DNA from: Nitrospirota bacterium
GTDB lineage: Bacteria > Nitrospirota > Nitrospiria > Nitrospirales > Nitrospiraceae
NCBI GenBank assembly: GCA_016201805.1
Contig: JACQCB010000105.1
Span: forward strand, 1 to 14,480
Length of the DNA stretch: 14,480 nucleotides
Direction of reading: 5' to 3'
Shown here: positions 1 through 7,758 of the stretch, piece by piece
How the letters are laid out: every line of letters begins with the position of its first letter
How positions within the stretch are numbered: position 1 is the first letter of the stretch
Made by a program: the position numbers and the translations under genes
The notes under the pieces: model-generated
Told to the model about the DNA's origin: nothing
Database searches by the model: none
What the model saw: the letters and a program-made list of their open reading frames with translations, nothing else

Positions 1-652
1 GCCCCACCCGGCTCCGCTCCACAGACAAAAGATGTCCGCCCACGCCCAACGCGTCCCCGATATCCGCACACAACGTTCTGACATACGTGCCCTTGGCACA
101 CCGGACATGGAGCGAGACGTCGCAGCCCGCGATGCCCAGGACCGCGATCTCATACACCGTGACCTCGCGCCGCTCCCGCTCAACCGTTCGCCCGGCCCGG
201 GCCGCCTTGTACAACGGCACGCCCCCGACCTTGACCGCCGAATACATCGGAGGCAACTGCGTGCTCCGCCCTTGAAACTGCGCGATGGCGGAACGGATCG
301 CCCCCTCCGTCAGTCCGTCCGTGGAGCGCGTCGCCAAAACCGCGCCCGTGGCGTCCTGCGTGTCGGTCGTTTTGCCCAGACGCAAGACCGCGTCGTAGAC
401 CTTGTCCCAATCCAGCAAATACTCGGCGATGCGCGTCCCCCGTCCCAGCAGGACCGGCAGGACGCCGGTCGCCGCCGGATCAAGCGTGCCGGCATGGCCG
501 ATTTTCTGTCCCCTGAGAAGGCCCCGCAGTTTGGCCACCACATCATGCGAGGTCCAGCCGGCTTCCTTCTTCACGTTGAGGACGCCGTCGCCCAAAACGA
601 AGTCCGCCGCTCCTCCGGTCTCGACCGATGTCGCCGCCTGTCCGCTTGTCAC
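1..652 (-). CDS. truB: tRNA pseudouridine(55) synthase TruB (partial, C-terminus beyond left edge)
   Basis: TruB isomerises uridine 55 in the T-loop of tRNAs to pseudouridine in the cytoplasm. About 217 N-terminal residues are visible of a protein that usually has about 300; the rest lies beyond the left edge. The catalytic motif GHAGTLDPAATG is at residues 52-63, with the nucleophile at Asp58. The family signatures RLGKTTDTQDATG and QLPPMYSAVKVGG follow, then YVRTLCADIGDALG near the edge. The start is a GTG at 652, preceded by a purine-rich AGAAGGATT about 4 to 12 bases upstream; no ATG fits. It is the last visible gene of the rimP-nusA-infB operon, 31 bases after rbfA. In many bacteria rpsO and pnp follow, but that lies outside the window. 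Confidence 0.95.
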   Translation of the reverse strand, partial: MTSGQAATSVETGGAADFVLGDGVLNVKKEAGWTSHDVVAKLRGLLRGQKIGHAGTLDPAATGVLPVLLGRGTRIAEYLLDWDKVYDAVLRLGKTTDTQDATGAVLATRSTDGLTEGAIRSAIAQFQGRSTQLPPMYSAVKVGGVPLYKAARAGRTVERERREVTVYEIAVLGIAGCDVSLHVRCAKGTYVRTLCADIGDALGVGGHLLSVERSRVG

Positions 653-683
653 GGATAATCCTTCTAATCCTTCCCGGAAAGCT

Positions 684-1109
684 TCAGTCCTCGATTGGCT
701 TTCGATCCTGGCCGGCGCCTTCGCCGGCTGCCGGCTCGGCCTCTGCTGGCCCGGCCTGATCCTGCGTGCCCAGCCCGTCGAGGATGGTCAGGAGACGGTC
801 CCCACGAGGGCCGCTGATATCCTTCTGAAAGATCAATTCCGGCGTATACCGCAAGCGTAATCGCCGACCGAGTTCAGCCCGGATGAAGCCGGTCGCGTTG
901 CTGAGCCCCGCGAGGGTGTCGGCTTCCGCCTGGCCGCCTTCCAACGTCGTCACGAACACCCGTGCCAGCCGCAGGTCGCTGGTCAATTCCACATCCGTGA
1001 CCGTCACGAACCCCAACCGGGGATCCTTGATCTTGCGCATGATGATGTCGGCCACTTCCATGCGGATCTGGTCGGCAACACGGGTCGCCCGTTTATACGC
1101 TGTCTTCAC
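684..1109 (-). CDS. rbfA: 30S ribosome-binding factor RbfA
   Basis: RbfA binds the immature 30S subunit, helps maturation of the 5' end of 16S rRNA and is needed for cold adaptation. The 141-residue product has the single KH-like domain at about residues 8-115, with the family phrases RVADQIRMEVADII, DPRLGFVTVTDVELTSDL and RLRYTPELIFQKD. The last 25 residues are an Ala/Gly/Glu/Pro-rich tail that is probably disordered. The start is GTG at 1109, which puts the N-terminus about ten residues before the conserved helix, as in the family; the ribosome binding site is weak. It lies 22 bases after the DUF503 gene and before truB, the usual order. Confidence 0.95.
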   Translation of the reverse strand: MKTAYKRATRVADQIRMEVADIIMRKIKDPRLGFVTVTDVELTSDLRLARVFVTTLEGGQAEADTLAGLSNATGFIRAELGRRLRLRYTPELIFQKDISGPRGDRLLTILDGLGTQDQAGPAEAEPAAGEGAGQDRKPIED

Positions 1110-1131
1110 CGTGGCCGTCTCGCGCGCCCGC

Positions 1132-1413
1132 CTACAACATCTCGATGCGACATTGCACCACCTCGACCGCCGGCACGGACCGAATCAGGTTGACCGCCTG
1201 GTCCAACACTTGATTCACGAAGGCCCCGTCATTGGCCACGCACGCGATGCCGAGCACCGCTTTTTGCCAGAGGTCCTGCTCGCCGACCTCGGCGACCGAC
1301 ACGTTGAACTTGTCGCGCAGACGGTCCTTGAGGCTCAAGAGCACCTGTCGCTTTGCCTTGAGAGAATGGCCGTCCGGAATGTACAGCTCAACCGTGCACA
1401 GTCCTACGATCAT
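1132..1413 (-). CDS. ylxP: DUF503 (YlxP-like) family protein
   Basis: This is a 93-residue protein of the DUF503/YlxP family, close to full family length. It has the recognisable N-terminus MIVGLCTVELYIPDGHSLK and the phrase FNVSVAEVGEQDLWQKAVLG, and ends with a short beta segment (VEVVQCRIEML). The fold is a small alpha/beta sandwich. The biochemical role is not established; the family sits between infB and rbfA in Firmicutes and several other phyla, and this gene has exactly that position. It starts 51 bases after the infB stop, at an ATG with only a weak purine tract upstream, so translation may depend on coupling. Confidence 0.88.
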   Translation of the reverse strand: MIVGLCTVELYIPDGHSLKAKRQVLLSLKDRLRDKFNVSVAEVGEQDLWQKAVLGIACVANDGAFVNQVLDQAVNLIRSVPAVEVVQCRIEML

Positions 1414-1464
1414 ACCTGCGGCGCTGGGGCTGGAACAGCCACGGGAGTCGGGTCGGGAACCGGA

Positions 1465-4119
1465 TCAAAGCTTGGCCGCCACCTTGTCCTGCACGTACAC
1501 TTCAAGGACATCGCCTTCCTTCAGATCGGCGAAGTTCTCCACGCCGATCCCGCACTCGTATCCCTGCTGGACCTCGCGCACGTCGTCCTTGAACCGACGG
1601 AGCGACCCCAACTTGCCTTCATAGACGGTGACGTGGTCCCGGACGACGCGGACGCCGGCGCTGGTTCTGGAGATCGTCCCCTCGATGACGTAACACCCGG
1701 CAATCGTGCCGGCCTTCGGAATCGTAAAGACCTGGCGCACCTCCGCCCGACCCAGCACCCGCTCCTTCAGCGTCGGCTCCAAGAGGCCTTCCATCGCGGC
1801 CTTGATGTCGGCAATCGCGTCGTAGATGATGGTGTAGAGCCGGATGTCCACGCCCTCGCGCTCGGCCAAGGCCGCGGCCTTCGGCTCCGGACGGATGTTG
1901 AACCCGATGACGATGGCCCGCGAGGCTGCGGCCAAGAGCACATCGGTTTCGGTGATCCCGCCGACGCCGCCATGAATGACCCGGACCTTCACGGCGGGGG
2001 TGGACAACTTCTCGATCGCCTCGGACACCGCTTCGGCCGACCCCTGCACGTCGGACTTGATGACGACCGCAAGTTCCTTGACATCGCCTTCTTTAATGCG
2101 CGCGTAGAGGTCGTCCAACGTCACCCGCGTCGACCCCGCGGCCAGGGAGGCAATCCGCTGCTTGTGCGCCCGGTCTTCCGCGATCTCGCGCGCCACGCGC
2201 TCATCCTGCACGACCACGAAGGCATCGCCTGCGGCAGGGACCCCGGGAAGGCCGATGACTTCGACGGGCACCGCAGGCCCCGCCTCGGCCACTTTCGCTC
2301 CCGTGTCCGCGACCAACGCCCGCACGCGCCCGCTGAACGTGCCCACCACGAAGGCGTCGCCGACGCGGAGGGTTCCGCTTTGCACCAGCACGGTCGCCAC
2401 CGGGCCGCGGCCCCGGTCCAGCTTGGCCTCCACCACGGTCCCCTTGGCCGGCCGGTGGGGATTCGCCTTCAACTCCAGCACTTCCGCCTGGAGCAGGATC
2501 ATTTCCAACAGCGCCTCGATACCCAACTTCTGCTTGGCCGACACTTCGACGAAGATCGTCTGCCCGCCCCAGGCCTCGGAAATCAGGTTGTACTCCGCCA
2601 AGGCGTTCTTGATCCGCTCGGCATTCGCCCCGGGCTTGTCGATCTTGTTGATGGCGACGATGATGGAGACATTGGCCGCCTGCGCGTGGTGAATCGCTTC
2701 GATGGTCTGCGGCATCACCCCATCGTCGGCCGCCACGACGAGGATGACGAGGTCGGTGATCTTCGCGCCCCGCGCCCGCATCGCCGTGAAGGCCTCATGG
2801 CCCGGCGTGTCCAGGAACGTCACCCGCTTGCCGTTGACGGTGACGGTATAGGCGCCGATGTGTTGCGTGATCCCGCCCGCTTCCTGCTCCGTGACTTTGG
2901 TTTGCCGAATCGCATCCAGCAAGGACGTCTTTCCGTGGTCCACGTGGCCCATGATGGTGACCACCGGCGGCCTCGGCTCCAACTGCTCCGTTTCCGTCCA
3001 TTCGACGGCCTCCGCCAGCAACTCTTCGCCCTCTTTTTCAGCCGAGATCTCGGCCTTCAACCCCAGCCCCTCCGCAATCAAGAGGGCCACATCCAAATTC
3101 ATCGCCTGGTTGAGGGTGAGCATCTGGCTCATCTCCATCAACTTCCTGATCACGTCGGCGGATCGCTGGCCGACCAGCTCGGCGAATTCCTTCACGGTGA
3201 CGCCGGGGACGAGCTTGATGACTTTCTTGCGGGGTTTCGTGACCTCTGTCGCAGCGGACGGTTGGAGATGGCGCGTGCGATCATCGCGGCGATGCACCGG
3301 GATCGCCCGCAAATCCTGCCAGCGGGCCGCATCTTCCCTGAACTTGAGCGCTTCGTCATCCCGCACGCGCGCCGCTTTTTTGACTTTTTTGAGCTTGTCT
3401 CGCAGCCCCGCCTCGGCCGCAAGGGGCTGGAGGGGGACGCCCTTCTTTTTCTCAGTGCGGAGTTCATCAACCGCCATGGCCGGCGCAGGAGCATGGGGCT
3501 TACCGCCTGACGGCAACGGCGGAAACACCGGAGGCGCCGTCACCGCGTCGTCCGGCACCCCCTCAGTCTCGGCAACGGGAGGCACGGTGGAGATTCCACC
3601 CATCGTCTCTTCGTGAAGTCCCGCAACGCTTGGGGCCTCATACGCGATCGGCTTGGTCGGGGAAATTTCCGGCGAGGGAGCCCCGGAAGGATGCAAGTGG
3701 TCGGGAGACAACCCGGCCGCCTCCTCCGCTTCGACCTCATCCTCCGCCTTCTTGCGCTTGAAGAGAACTCGTTTTTTCTCAAGTTTCGCCGGCTCCTCGG
3801 TCGCAACCGAAGCCGATTTCTGTGTGGTCTTCGCAGCCCCTCGGACCGCTTCCCGGCCGGATTCCGATGCCGCAGACTTGGCCTCACGGCCATGCGCCGT
3901 CCCCTTACGGGCAGCGGGAGCATGTTTGCCCTCGTGCGTGGCAATCACGCCAGGTTCAGTCTTGGCTTTCGGCGGCGCCAGCTTGTGCCGTGCCTTCTGA
4001 ACGGCTTCCTCGTCCAACGCACTGCTATGCGATGCCACAGCGATGCCCAGGCGTTTCAACTCGGGAATCAAATCCCGATTTTCCATCCCAAGCTGCTTGG
4101 CTAATTCGTAAACTCTCAT
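1465..4119 (-). CDS. infB: translation initiation factor IF-2
   Basis: IF-2 is the GTPase that brings initiator fMet-tRNA to the 30S subunit and promotes subunit joining. The 884-residue product is of normal bacterial length. An IF2_N domain is at residues 1-48 (MRVYELAKQLG). A long Lys/Ala/Pro-rich linker of low complexity follows (about 50-295), then a second IF2_N-like domain (about 298-360). The GTPase domain shows G1 GHVDHGKT (391-398), G2 GGITQHIGAY (415-424), G3 DTPGH (437-441), G4 NKID (491-494) and G5 SAK (527-529). Domains II, III and the fMet-tRNA-binding C-terminal domain complete it. The ATG at 4119 has GAGG some 12 bases upstream, a longer spacing than usual. It follows nusA by 78 bases, with no ylxR or ylxQ between. 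Confidence 0.98.
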   Translation of the reverse strand: MRVYELAKQLGMENRDLIPELKRLGIAVASHSSALDEEAVQKARHKLAPPKAKTEPGVIATHEGKHAPAARKGTAHGREAKSAASESGREAVRGAAKTTQKSASVATEEPAKLEKKRVLFKRKKAEDEVEAEEAAGLSPDHLHPSGAPSPEISPTKPIAYEAPSVAGLHEETMGGISTVPPVAETEGVPDDAVTAPPVFPPLPSGGKPHAPAPAMAVDELRTEKKKGVPLQPLAAEAGLRDKLKKVKKAARVRDDEALKFREDAARWQDLRAIPVHRRDDRTRHLQPSAATEVTKPRKKVIKLVPGVTVKEFAELVGQRSADVIRKLMEMSQMLTLNQAMNLDVALLIAEGLGLKAEISAEKEGEELLAEAVEWTETEQLEPRPPVVTIMGHVDHGKTSLLDAIRQTKVTEQEAGGITQHIGAYTVTVNGKRVTFLDTPGHEAFTAMRARGAKITDLVILVVAADDGVMPQTIEAIHHAQAANVSIIVAINKIDKPGANAERIKNALAEYNLISEAWGGQTIFVEVSAKQKLGIEALLEMILLQAEVLELKANPHRPAKGTVVEAKLDRGRGPVATVLVQSGTLRVGDAFVVGTFSGRVRALVADTGAKVAEAGPAVPVEVIGLPGVPAAGDAFVVVQDERVAREIAEDRAHKQRIASLAAGSTRVTLDDLYARIKEGDVKELAVVIKSDVQGSAEAVSEAIEKLSTPAVKVRVIHGGVGGITETDVLLAAASRAIVIGFNIRPEPKAAALAEREGVDIRLYTIIYDAIADIKAAMEGLLEPTLKERVLGRAEVRQVFTIPKAGTIAGCYVIEGTISRTSAGVRVVRDHVTVYEGKLGSLRRFKDDVREVQQGYECGIGVENFADLKEGDVLEVYVQDKVAAKL

Positions 4120-4169
4120 GCGAAATTCTGCCTCACCCTCGTCGCTTATCGCCCTCTGGCCGGCACATC

Positions 4170-4186
4170 CGCCTGCAATGCAGGCG
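4170..4186 (-). other. Inverted repeat between nusA and infB
   Basis: CGCCTGCA and TGCAGGCG flank a single central base in the 78-base space between the nusA stop and the infB start. In RNA this would give a 6 bp stem with a 5-base loop. No T-run follows on the minus strand, so it is not a standard intrinsic terminator. It could be a processing site or a weak pause; no function can be shown from sequence. Confidence 0.4.
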
Positions 4187-4197
4187 TTGGAGCAAGG

Positions 4198-5379
4198 TTA
4201 TGCCGCGCCCTCTCCGCCGGCACCGCCTGACGCTTCCAGGGCGGCGGCGGCCTGACGTTGTGCCTTGGCCGCATCCTCTTCCCGCTGGGCCTCGGTCTCT
4301 TCGGCCAGCGCCGCCTTGATCTCCTTGTCGCGCTCAGCCTTTTCCTTCTCGTATTCCGTCGCGCTGATAATGTCGATCTTCCATCCGGTCAGCTTGGCGG
4401 CAAGGCGCACGTTCTGGCCGTTTTTTCCGATCGCAATCGAGAGCTGCGAGTCCGCCACCACCACCAGGGCCGATTTCTTTTCATCATCGACGCCCACTTT
4501 TTCAATCGACGCCGGGTTCAACGCCTCCGCGATGAACACCCGCGGATCGGACGTCCAGGCGATGATGTCGATCTTCTCGCCGCGCAACTCCCGGACGACC
4601 GCCTGCACGCGCGAGCCCTTGATCCCCACGCAGGCCCCGACCGGGTCCACGGCTTTATCACGGGACGACACCGCGATCTTGGTCCGGTCGCCGGGCTCCC
4701 GGACGATGCCTTTAATCTCGATGATTTTTTCGGTGACTTCCGGCACTTCCAGCTCGAACAGCTTCGACACGAACTGCGGATGGGTACGCGAGAGGATCAC
4801 CTGGACATCCTTGGGAGTACGGCGCACCTCCAGGAGGAGCGCCTTGATCCGGTCTCCCCGACGATAGGATTCGCGGGGGATCTGTTCCTGCACCGGCAGG
4901 ACCGCTTCGGTCTTTCCCAGGTCAACCAGGTAGTTGCGTCGCTCCTGCCCCAGGATGATGCCGTTGATCAAATCGCCCTGACGCGTGGAGTACTCGCGCT
5001 GGACCGCTTCCCATTCGGCTTCCCGGACCTTTTGGCAGATCACCTGCTTCGCGGCCTGGGCCGCGATCCGCCCCAGTTCGTCCATCTCGATCACGGTGCC
5101 GATCTCGTCTCCGACCTCGGCTTCGCTATCGACGCGACGGGCCTCCTGCAGCGACAGCTCGGCTTTGGGATTCGTCACGGTATCCACGATCGTCTTGAGC
5201 GACACCACGGAAATCTCGCCCGTTTTCGGATCGACCTGTACCTGGATATTTTCGCCCTGGCCGAATCGTTTCTTGGCGGCCGTTTGCAGCGCGGCCTCGA
5301 CCGCGCCAAGGACCCTGGCCTTGTCGATGCCTTTTTCGCGTCCAATCTGGTCGATCACCGCAATCAGTTCTCGGTTCAT
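4198..5379 (-). CDS. nusA: transcription termination/antitermination protein NusA
   Basis: NusA binds RNA polymerase and nascent RNA and modulates pausing, termination and antitermination. The 393-residue product has the N-terminal polymerase-binding domain (about 1-130), an S1 domain (about 135-200, QGDLINGIILGQERRNYLVD), KH1 with GIKGSRV and KH2 with SIAIGKNGQNVRLAAKLTGW. It ends in an Ala/Glu/Gln-rich tail without the acidic repeats of the E. coli protein. The ATG at 5379 is chosen because MNRELIAVIDQIGREKG matches the family N-terminus and AGGA lies about 10 bases upstream. The reading frame stays open upstream to 5481, but that extension overlaps the end of rimP and is not family-like. 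It starts 59 bases after the rimP stop. Confidence 0.97.
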   Translation of the reverse strand: MNRELIAVIDQIGREKGIDKARVLGAVEAALQTAAKKRFGQGENIQVQVDPKTGEISVVSLKTIVDTVTNPKAELSLQEARRVDSEAEVGDEIGTVIEMDELGRIAAQAAKQVICQKVREAEWEAVQREYSTRQGDLINGIILGQERRNYLVDLGKTEAVLPVQEQIPRESYRRGDRIKALLLEVRRTPKDVQVILSRTHPQFVSKLFELEVPEVTEKIIEIKGIVREPGDRTKIAVSSRDKAVDPVGACVGIKGSRVQAVVRELRGEKIDIIAWTSDPRVFIAEALNPASIEKVGVDDEKKSALVVVADSQLSIAIGKNGQNVRLAAKLTGWKIDIISATEYEKEKAERDKEIKAALAEETEAQREEDAAKAQRQAAAALEASGGAGGEGAA

Positions 5380-5438
5380 AAGCCCATTCCTCGTTCCCGT
5401 CGGTATTCCCGTCCGTGCGTGCGATTCCAATGTTCTGT

Positions 5439-5990
5439 CTAAAACTCGACCTCCGGCTTCGCTTCGGCGATCGCCTCCCAAGCGATCCTGGCGGTCTGCT
5501 CAATGACTGATTGGGCAACCTTCCGCGCATTCGTCGGCGACAAGGCCAGCGTAATCCCTTGCTCGTCGATCTCCAGCAACCGGCCTATCATGCGCCATTG
5601 CCCGTCGATGGGCTGCTTGAGCTTCAAGCGCACCGGCTTTTCAAGGAAGCGCTGATAATCCTCTCGCCGCTTGAATGGCCGGTCCAAGCCTGGCGAGGAC
5701 ACCTCCAGCGTATACGCATGCCGGATGGGATCCTCCACATCAAGAGCGTGGCCGAGCGACAGATGCACCTGTTCGCAATCGCTCACGCTCACGCCGCCCG
5801 GCTTGTCGACAAAAACCCGCAGCACCGTGCGAGATCCTTGCCCCGCACACTCCACATCAACCAGCTCCAGCGCAAGCGCACGGACGATCGGAGCCGCGAT
5901 GGCCCGAACCCGTTCGGCAACCTGCCTGGAATCCGATCCCCCGGAGCCTTTGGGCTGCTCCGGCCAGAGCGGCTTTGTCACGTTCGTCAC
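5439..5990 (-). CDS. rimP: ribosome maturation factor RimP
   Basis: RimP assists 30S subunit assembly in the cytoplasm and is the usual first gene of the nusA-infB operon. The hallmark YTLEVSSPGLDRPFKR is present, with LELVDVE and RVFVDKPGG before it and an SH3-like C-terminal domain (VRLKLKQPIDGQWRMIGRLLEID) after it. The start is uncertain. A TTG at 6002 falls inside the T-run of a terminator-like hairpin; GTG codons at 5990 and 5981 are the other options, none with a good ribosome binding site. GTG 5990 is used here, giving 183 residues. Family similarity begins only around the QVAERVRAIAAPIV segment, so the first 20 or so residues are unsupported in any case. Confidence 0.93.
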   Translation of the reverse strand: MTNVTKPLWPEQPKGSGGSDSRQVAERVRAIAAPIVRALALELVDVECAGQGSRTVLRVFVDKPGGVSVSDCEQVHLSLGHALDVEDPIRHAYTLEVSSPGLDRPFKRREDYQRFLEKPVRLKLKQPIDGQWRMIGRLLEIDEQGITLALSPTNARKVAQSVIEQTARIAWEAIAEAKPEVEF

Positions 5991-5996
5991 CAACTC

Positions 5997-6024
5997 AAAC
6001 AAAAAAGTGGGCCCAGGCCCACTT
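5997..6024 (-). terminator. Intrinsic terminator or attenuator at the rimP start
   Basis: On the minus strand AAGTGGGCC and GGCCCACTT form a perfect stem around a two-base centre (8 bp with a 4-base loop in practice). It is followed at once by TTTTTTGTTTG. This is a textbook rho-independent terminator, and its T-run touches the possible TTG start of rimP. It ends 83 bases after the aminotransferase stop. It may simply end the upstream unit, or it may attenuate the rimP operon, as has been proposed for rimP leaders in proteobacteria. Confidence 0.8.
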
Positions 6025-6106
6025 ACAGTCTCAGTACGTTACCATTTTGCAACAGCCAACGCAAGAGGGCGGGGGACCGAACGAAGGAAGACCGGACCGA
6101 TGCCCG

Positions 6107-6946
6107 TTACCCCAGCGAAGCCTGAAAGCGGGCGCTGAGCAGCCCCGTGAGTTTGCCGGGCCGACCGGTCCCGATCGGCGCGCCGTCCAGACGGACCACC
6201 GCCAGTATTTCTACCGTCGTCCCGGTCAAAAACACTTCGTCTGCACGTCGCAACTCTTCCAGGCTGACTGCCTGCTCCTGCACCGTTACACCTTCCTGAC
6301 GCGCTAGGGCCAACACGACCGATCGGGTCACGCCGGACAGAATGCGCTCCCCTTCTGGCGCGGTCGCCAGCACTCCTCCCCGCACCACCATCACATTGCT
6401 GACCGCGCCCTCGGTCACCTTCCCGTCACGCACGAAAACCGCTTCAAAGGCCCCCGCCTCCTTGGCCTTCTGCCGGGCCATCACGTTGGGAAGCAGATTC
6501 ACGCTCTTGATGTCGCAGCGGCCCCAACGCAGATCCTCCAGCGTGGCGGCCCCCACCCCCGTCGCGCGCAAGGCCGCATCCAACGGCCGCAACGCCCGCA
6601 CGGTCAGGACCGCCGTGGGGCTGGTGGCAGCCGGAAAGACGTGGTCCCGTGGCGCCACCCCGCGTGTCACCTGAATGTACACCTTGCTCTCATCGTGGCC
6701 GCCTAGCCGGATCCCCTCCTTTACGAACTCCCGCCACTCCGGTACGCAATAGGGCATCGACAGCCCGATCGCCTGAGCGCTCCGCTCCAGACGAGCCAGG
6801 TGCGCCTCCAATTGGTAGGGGATCCCGCGGTACGTGCGGATCACCTCGTAGACCCCGTCGCCAAACTGGAAGCCGCGGTCCTCCACCGGGATCATGGCTT
6901 GTTCGAGCGGCATGAACCGGCCGTTCAGAAATCCGATGTCGGGCAT
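6107..6946 (-). CDS. dat: D-amino acid aminotransferase (class IV PLP enzyme)
   Basis: The product probably interconverts D-alanine and 2-oxoglutarate with pyruvate and D-glutamate, supplying D-amino acids for peptidoglycan. It is a fold-type IV PLP aminotransferase of 279 residues, the usual size. The PLP lysine is Lys147 in CDIKSVNLLPNVMARQ, and Glu179 of VTEGAVSN should contact the cofactor ring. QVTRGVAPRDHVFP supplies Arg100 and His102, and Tyr33 lies in FQFGDGVYEV. These match Lys145, Glu177, Arg98, His100 and Tyr31 of the Bacillus D-amino acid transaminase with a constant offset of two, which favours that activity over branched-chain aminotransferase. The ATG at 6946 overlaps the preceding stop (TGATG), so translation is likely coupled. 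Confidence 0.88.
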   Translation of the reverse strand: MPDIGFLNGRFMPLEQAMIPVEDRGFQFGDGVYEVIRTYRGIPYQLEAHLARLERSAQAIGLSMPYCVPEWREFVKEGIRLGGHDESKVYIQVTRGVAPRDHVFPAATSPTAVLTVRALRPLDAALRATGVGAATLEDLRWGRCDIKSVNLLPNVMARQKAKEAGAFEAVFVRDGKVTEGAVSNVMVVRGGVLATAPEGERILSGVTRSVVLALARQEGVTVQEQAVSLEELRRADEVFLTGTTVEILAVVRLDGAPIGTGRPGKLTGLLSARFQASLG

Positions 6947-7311
6947 CACGCGCCCCCGCTCCGGCCGAGGCGGCTGGCGCCATCGACGACCCGCACGAGA
7001 AAGACGCGGCGGTCTTCGGCTGTAAATTTCCATCCCATGCGCTTCTCGAACAACAGGCGATGCGTCCCGGGCGTGACCGCGCGGAACTCGAAGGCCCGAC
7101 GCCCCGCATCGACGGCGTTGCCGCTGGCGGTCCGGAGAAAGTCGTCGTTCACCAGTACAAGCGATCCCGCCTCATACGACGGCACCCACTGCTCCCCTCG
7201 CGTGCGGTCTTCCCATAGATGCACGTGGAAGCTGCCCCCCACGGAAGCCGTCACGAGCTTCGCGTCTCGATCGGGATCGGCAACCGATCCCTCAACCGGC
7301 GATTGAGTCAT
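6946..7311 (-). CDS. Small chagasin-like (inhibitor I42 family) protein
   Basis: The 121-residue product resembles chagasin-type inhibitors of papain-like cysteine proteases (MEROPS I42). Visible similarities are a beta-rich start with VGGSFHVHLWEDRTRGEQW, where the NPTTGYxW loop of the family would lie. A later FEFRAVTPGTHRLLFEKRMGW segment matches the phrase before the conserved RPW-type loop. The canonical NPTTG residues are not conserved (EDRTRGEQW), so inhibitor activity is uncertain. There is no signal peptide, so it should be cytosolic, which is unusual for a family often exported. Two in-frame ATGs exist, at 7311 and 7332; 7311 is chosen because homology begins well after it. It overlaps the aminotransferase start by one base. 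Confidence 0.6.
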   Translation of the reverse strand: MTQSPVEGSVADPDRDAKLVTASVGGSFHVHLWEDRTRGEQWVPSYEAGSLVLVNDDFLRTASGNAVDAGRRAFEFRAVTPGTHRLLFEKRMGWKFTAEDRRVFLVRVVDGASRLGRSGGA

Positions 7312-7384
7312 CCCCGCCCAAGCTCCCCGCATTCGTCTTTACCATCGTCCCCTCAACGCCGCCCGATACCGCACGGACTCCGCC

Positions 7385-7702
7385 TCAGCGTTTGCGGCGC
7401 GCGCCGACAAACACGTCAGCGTCCTTCACGCACACTTCGTAGCTGCCCACACAATACCCGCCCCCGTCAGTGGCCTGCCCATTTCGGACATCGAAGGCCA
7501 GATCGTGCCAAGGGCAGGCCACAACACAGCCCTTCAAATGTCCCTCCCCAAGCGGACCGCCCTCGTGGGGGCAGTTATTATAAATGGCGTAGAACGTCCC
7601 CTCGACATTAAAAACGGCGATCGGCCGCTCATTCACCTGCACGACCTTGGATTGGCCGGGCGGAATGTCCTCGACCTTCGCAACCAACTGAAACCCTTCC
7701 AT
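7385..7702 (-). CDS. Rieske [2Fe-2S] ferredoxin-like protein
   Basis: The 105-residue soluble protein carries one Rieske [2Fe-2S] cluster and should act as a small electron carrier or as a subunit of a larger oxidoreductase. The two binding motifs are C44-P-H46 (NCPHEGGPLGEG) and C63-P-W-H66 (ACPWHDLAFDVRNG). The size and the lack of a membrane helix place it with dioxygenase-type and NirD-like Rieske ferredoxins rather than bc1 subunits. No oxygenase or nitrite reductase gene is nearby, so the partner is unknown. It lies 56 bases after the DUF192 gene and 73 bases before the I42-like gene, and is probably in one transcript with them. Confidence 0.9.
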   Translation of the reverse strand: MEGFQLVAKVEDIPPGQSKVVQVNERPIAVFNVEGTFYAIYNNCPHEGGPLGEGHLKGCVVACPWHDLAFDVRNGQATDGGGYCVGSYEVCVKDADVFVGARRKR

Positions 7703-7758
7703 ACGGCTCTCGTCCTTCCTTCGCCAATACCTATATTACGATTACGCCGGCCATCGGC

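Noticed and set aside
32..658. A 208-codon plus-strand open frame opposite truB
   Set aside because: The minus frame carries the TruB catalytic motifs, and the plus frame is an Arg-rich shadow.
883..3510. An 875-codon open frame on the plus strand opposite infB
   Set aside because: It is antisense to a clear IF-2 gene, rich in His, Arg, Asp and Leu as expected of a mirrored GC-rich gene, and has no recognisable domain or start signal.
4258..5442. A 394-codon plus-strand open frame opposite nusA
   Set aside because: It has the same mirrored composition, with no homology, and covers a gene with all NusA domains.
5380..5481. N-terminal extension of nusA to 5481
   Set aside because: It overlaps the rimP end and adds residues unlike any NusA; the ATG at 5379 has a good ribosome binding site and the conserved N-terminus.
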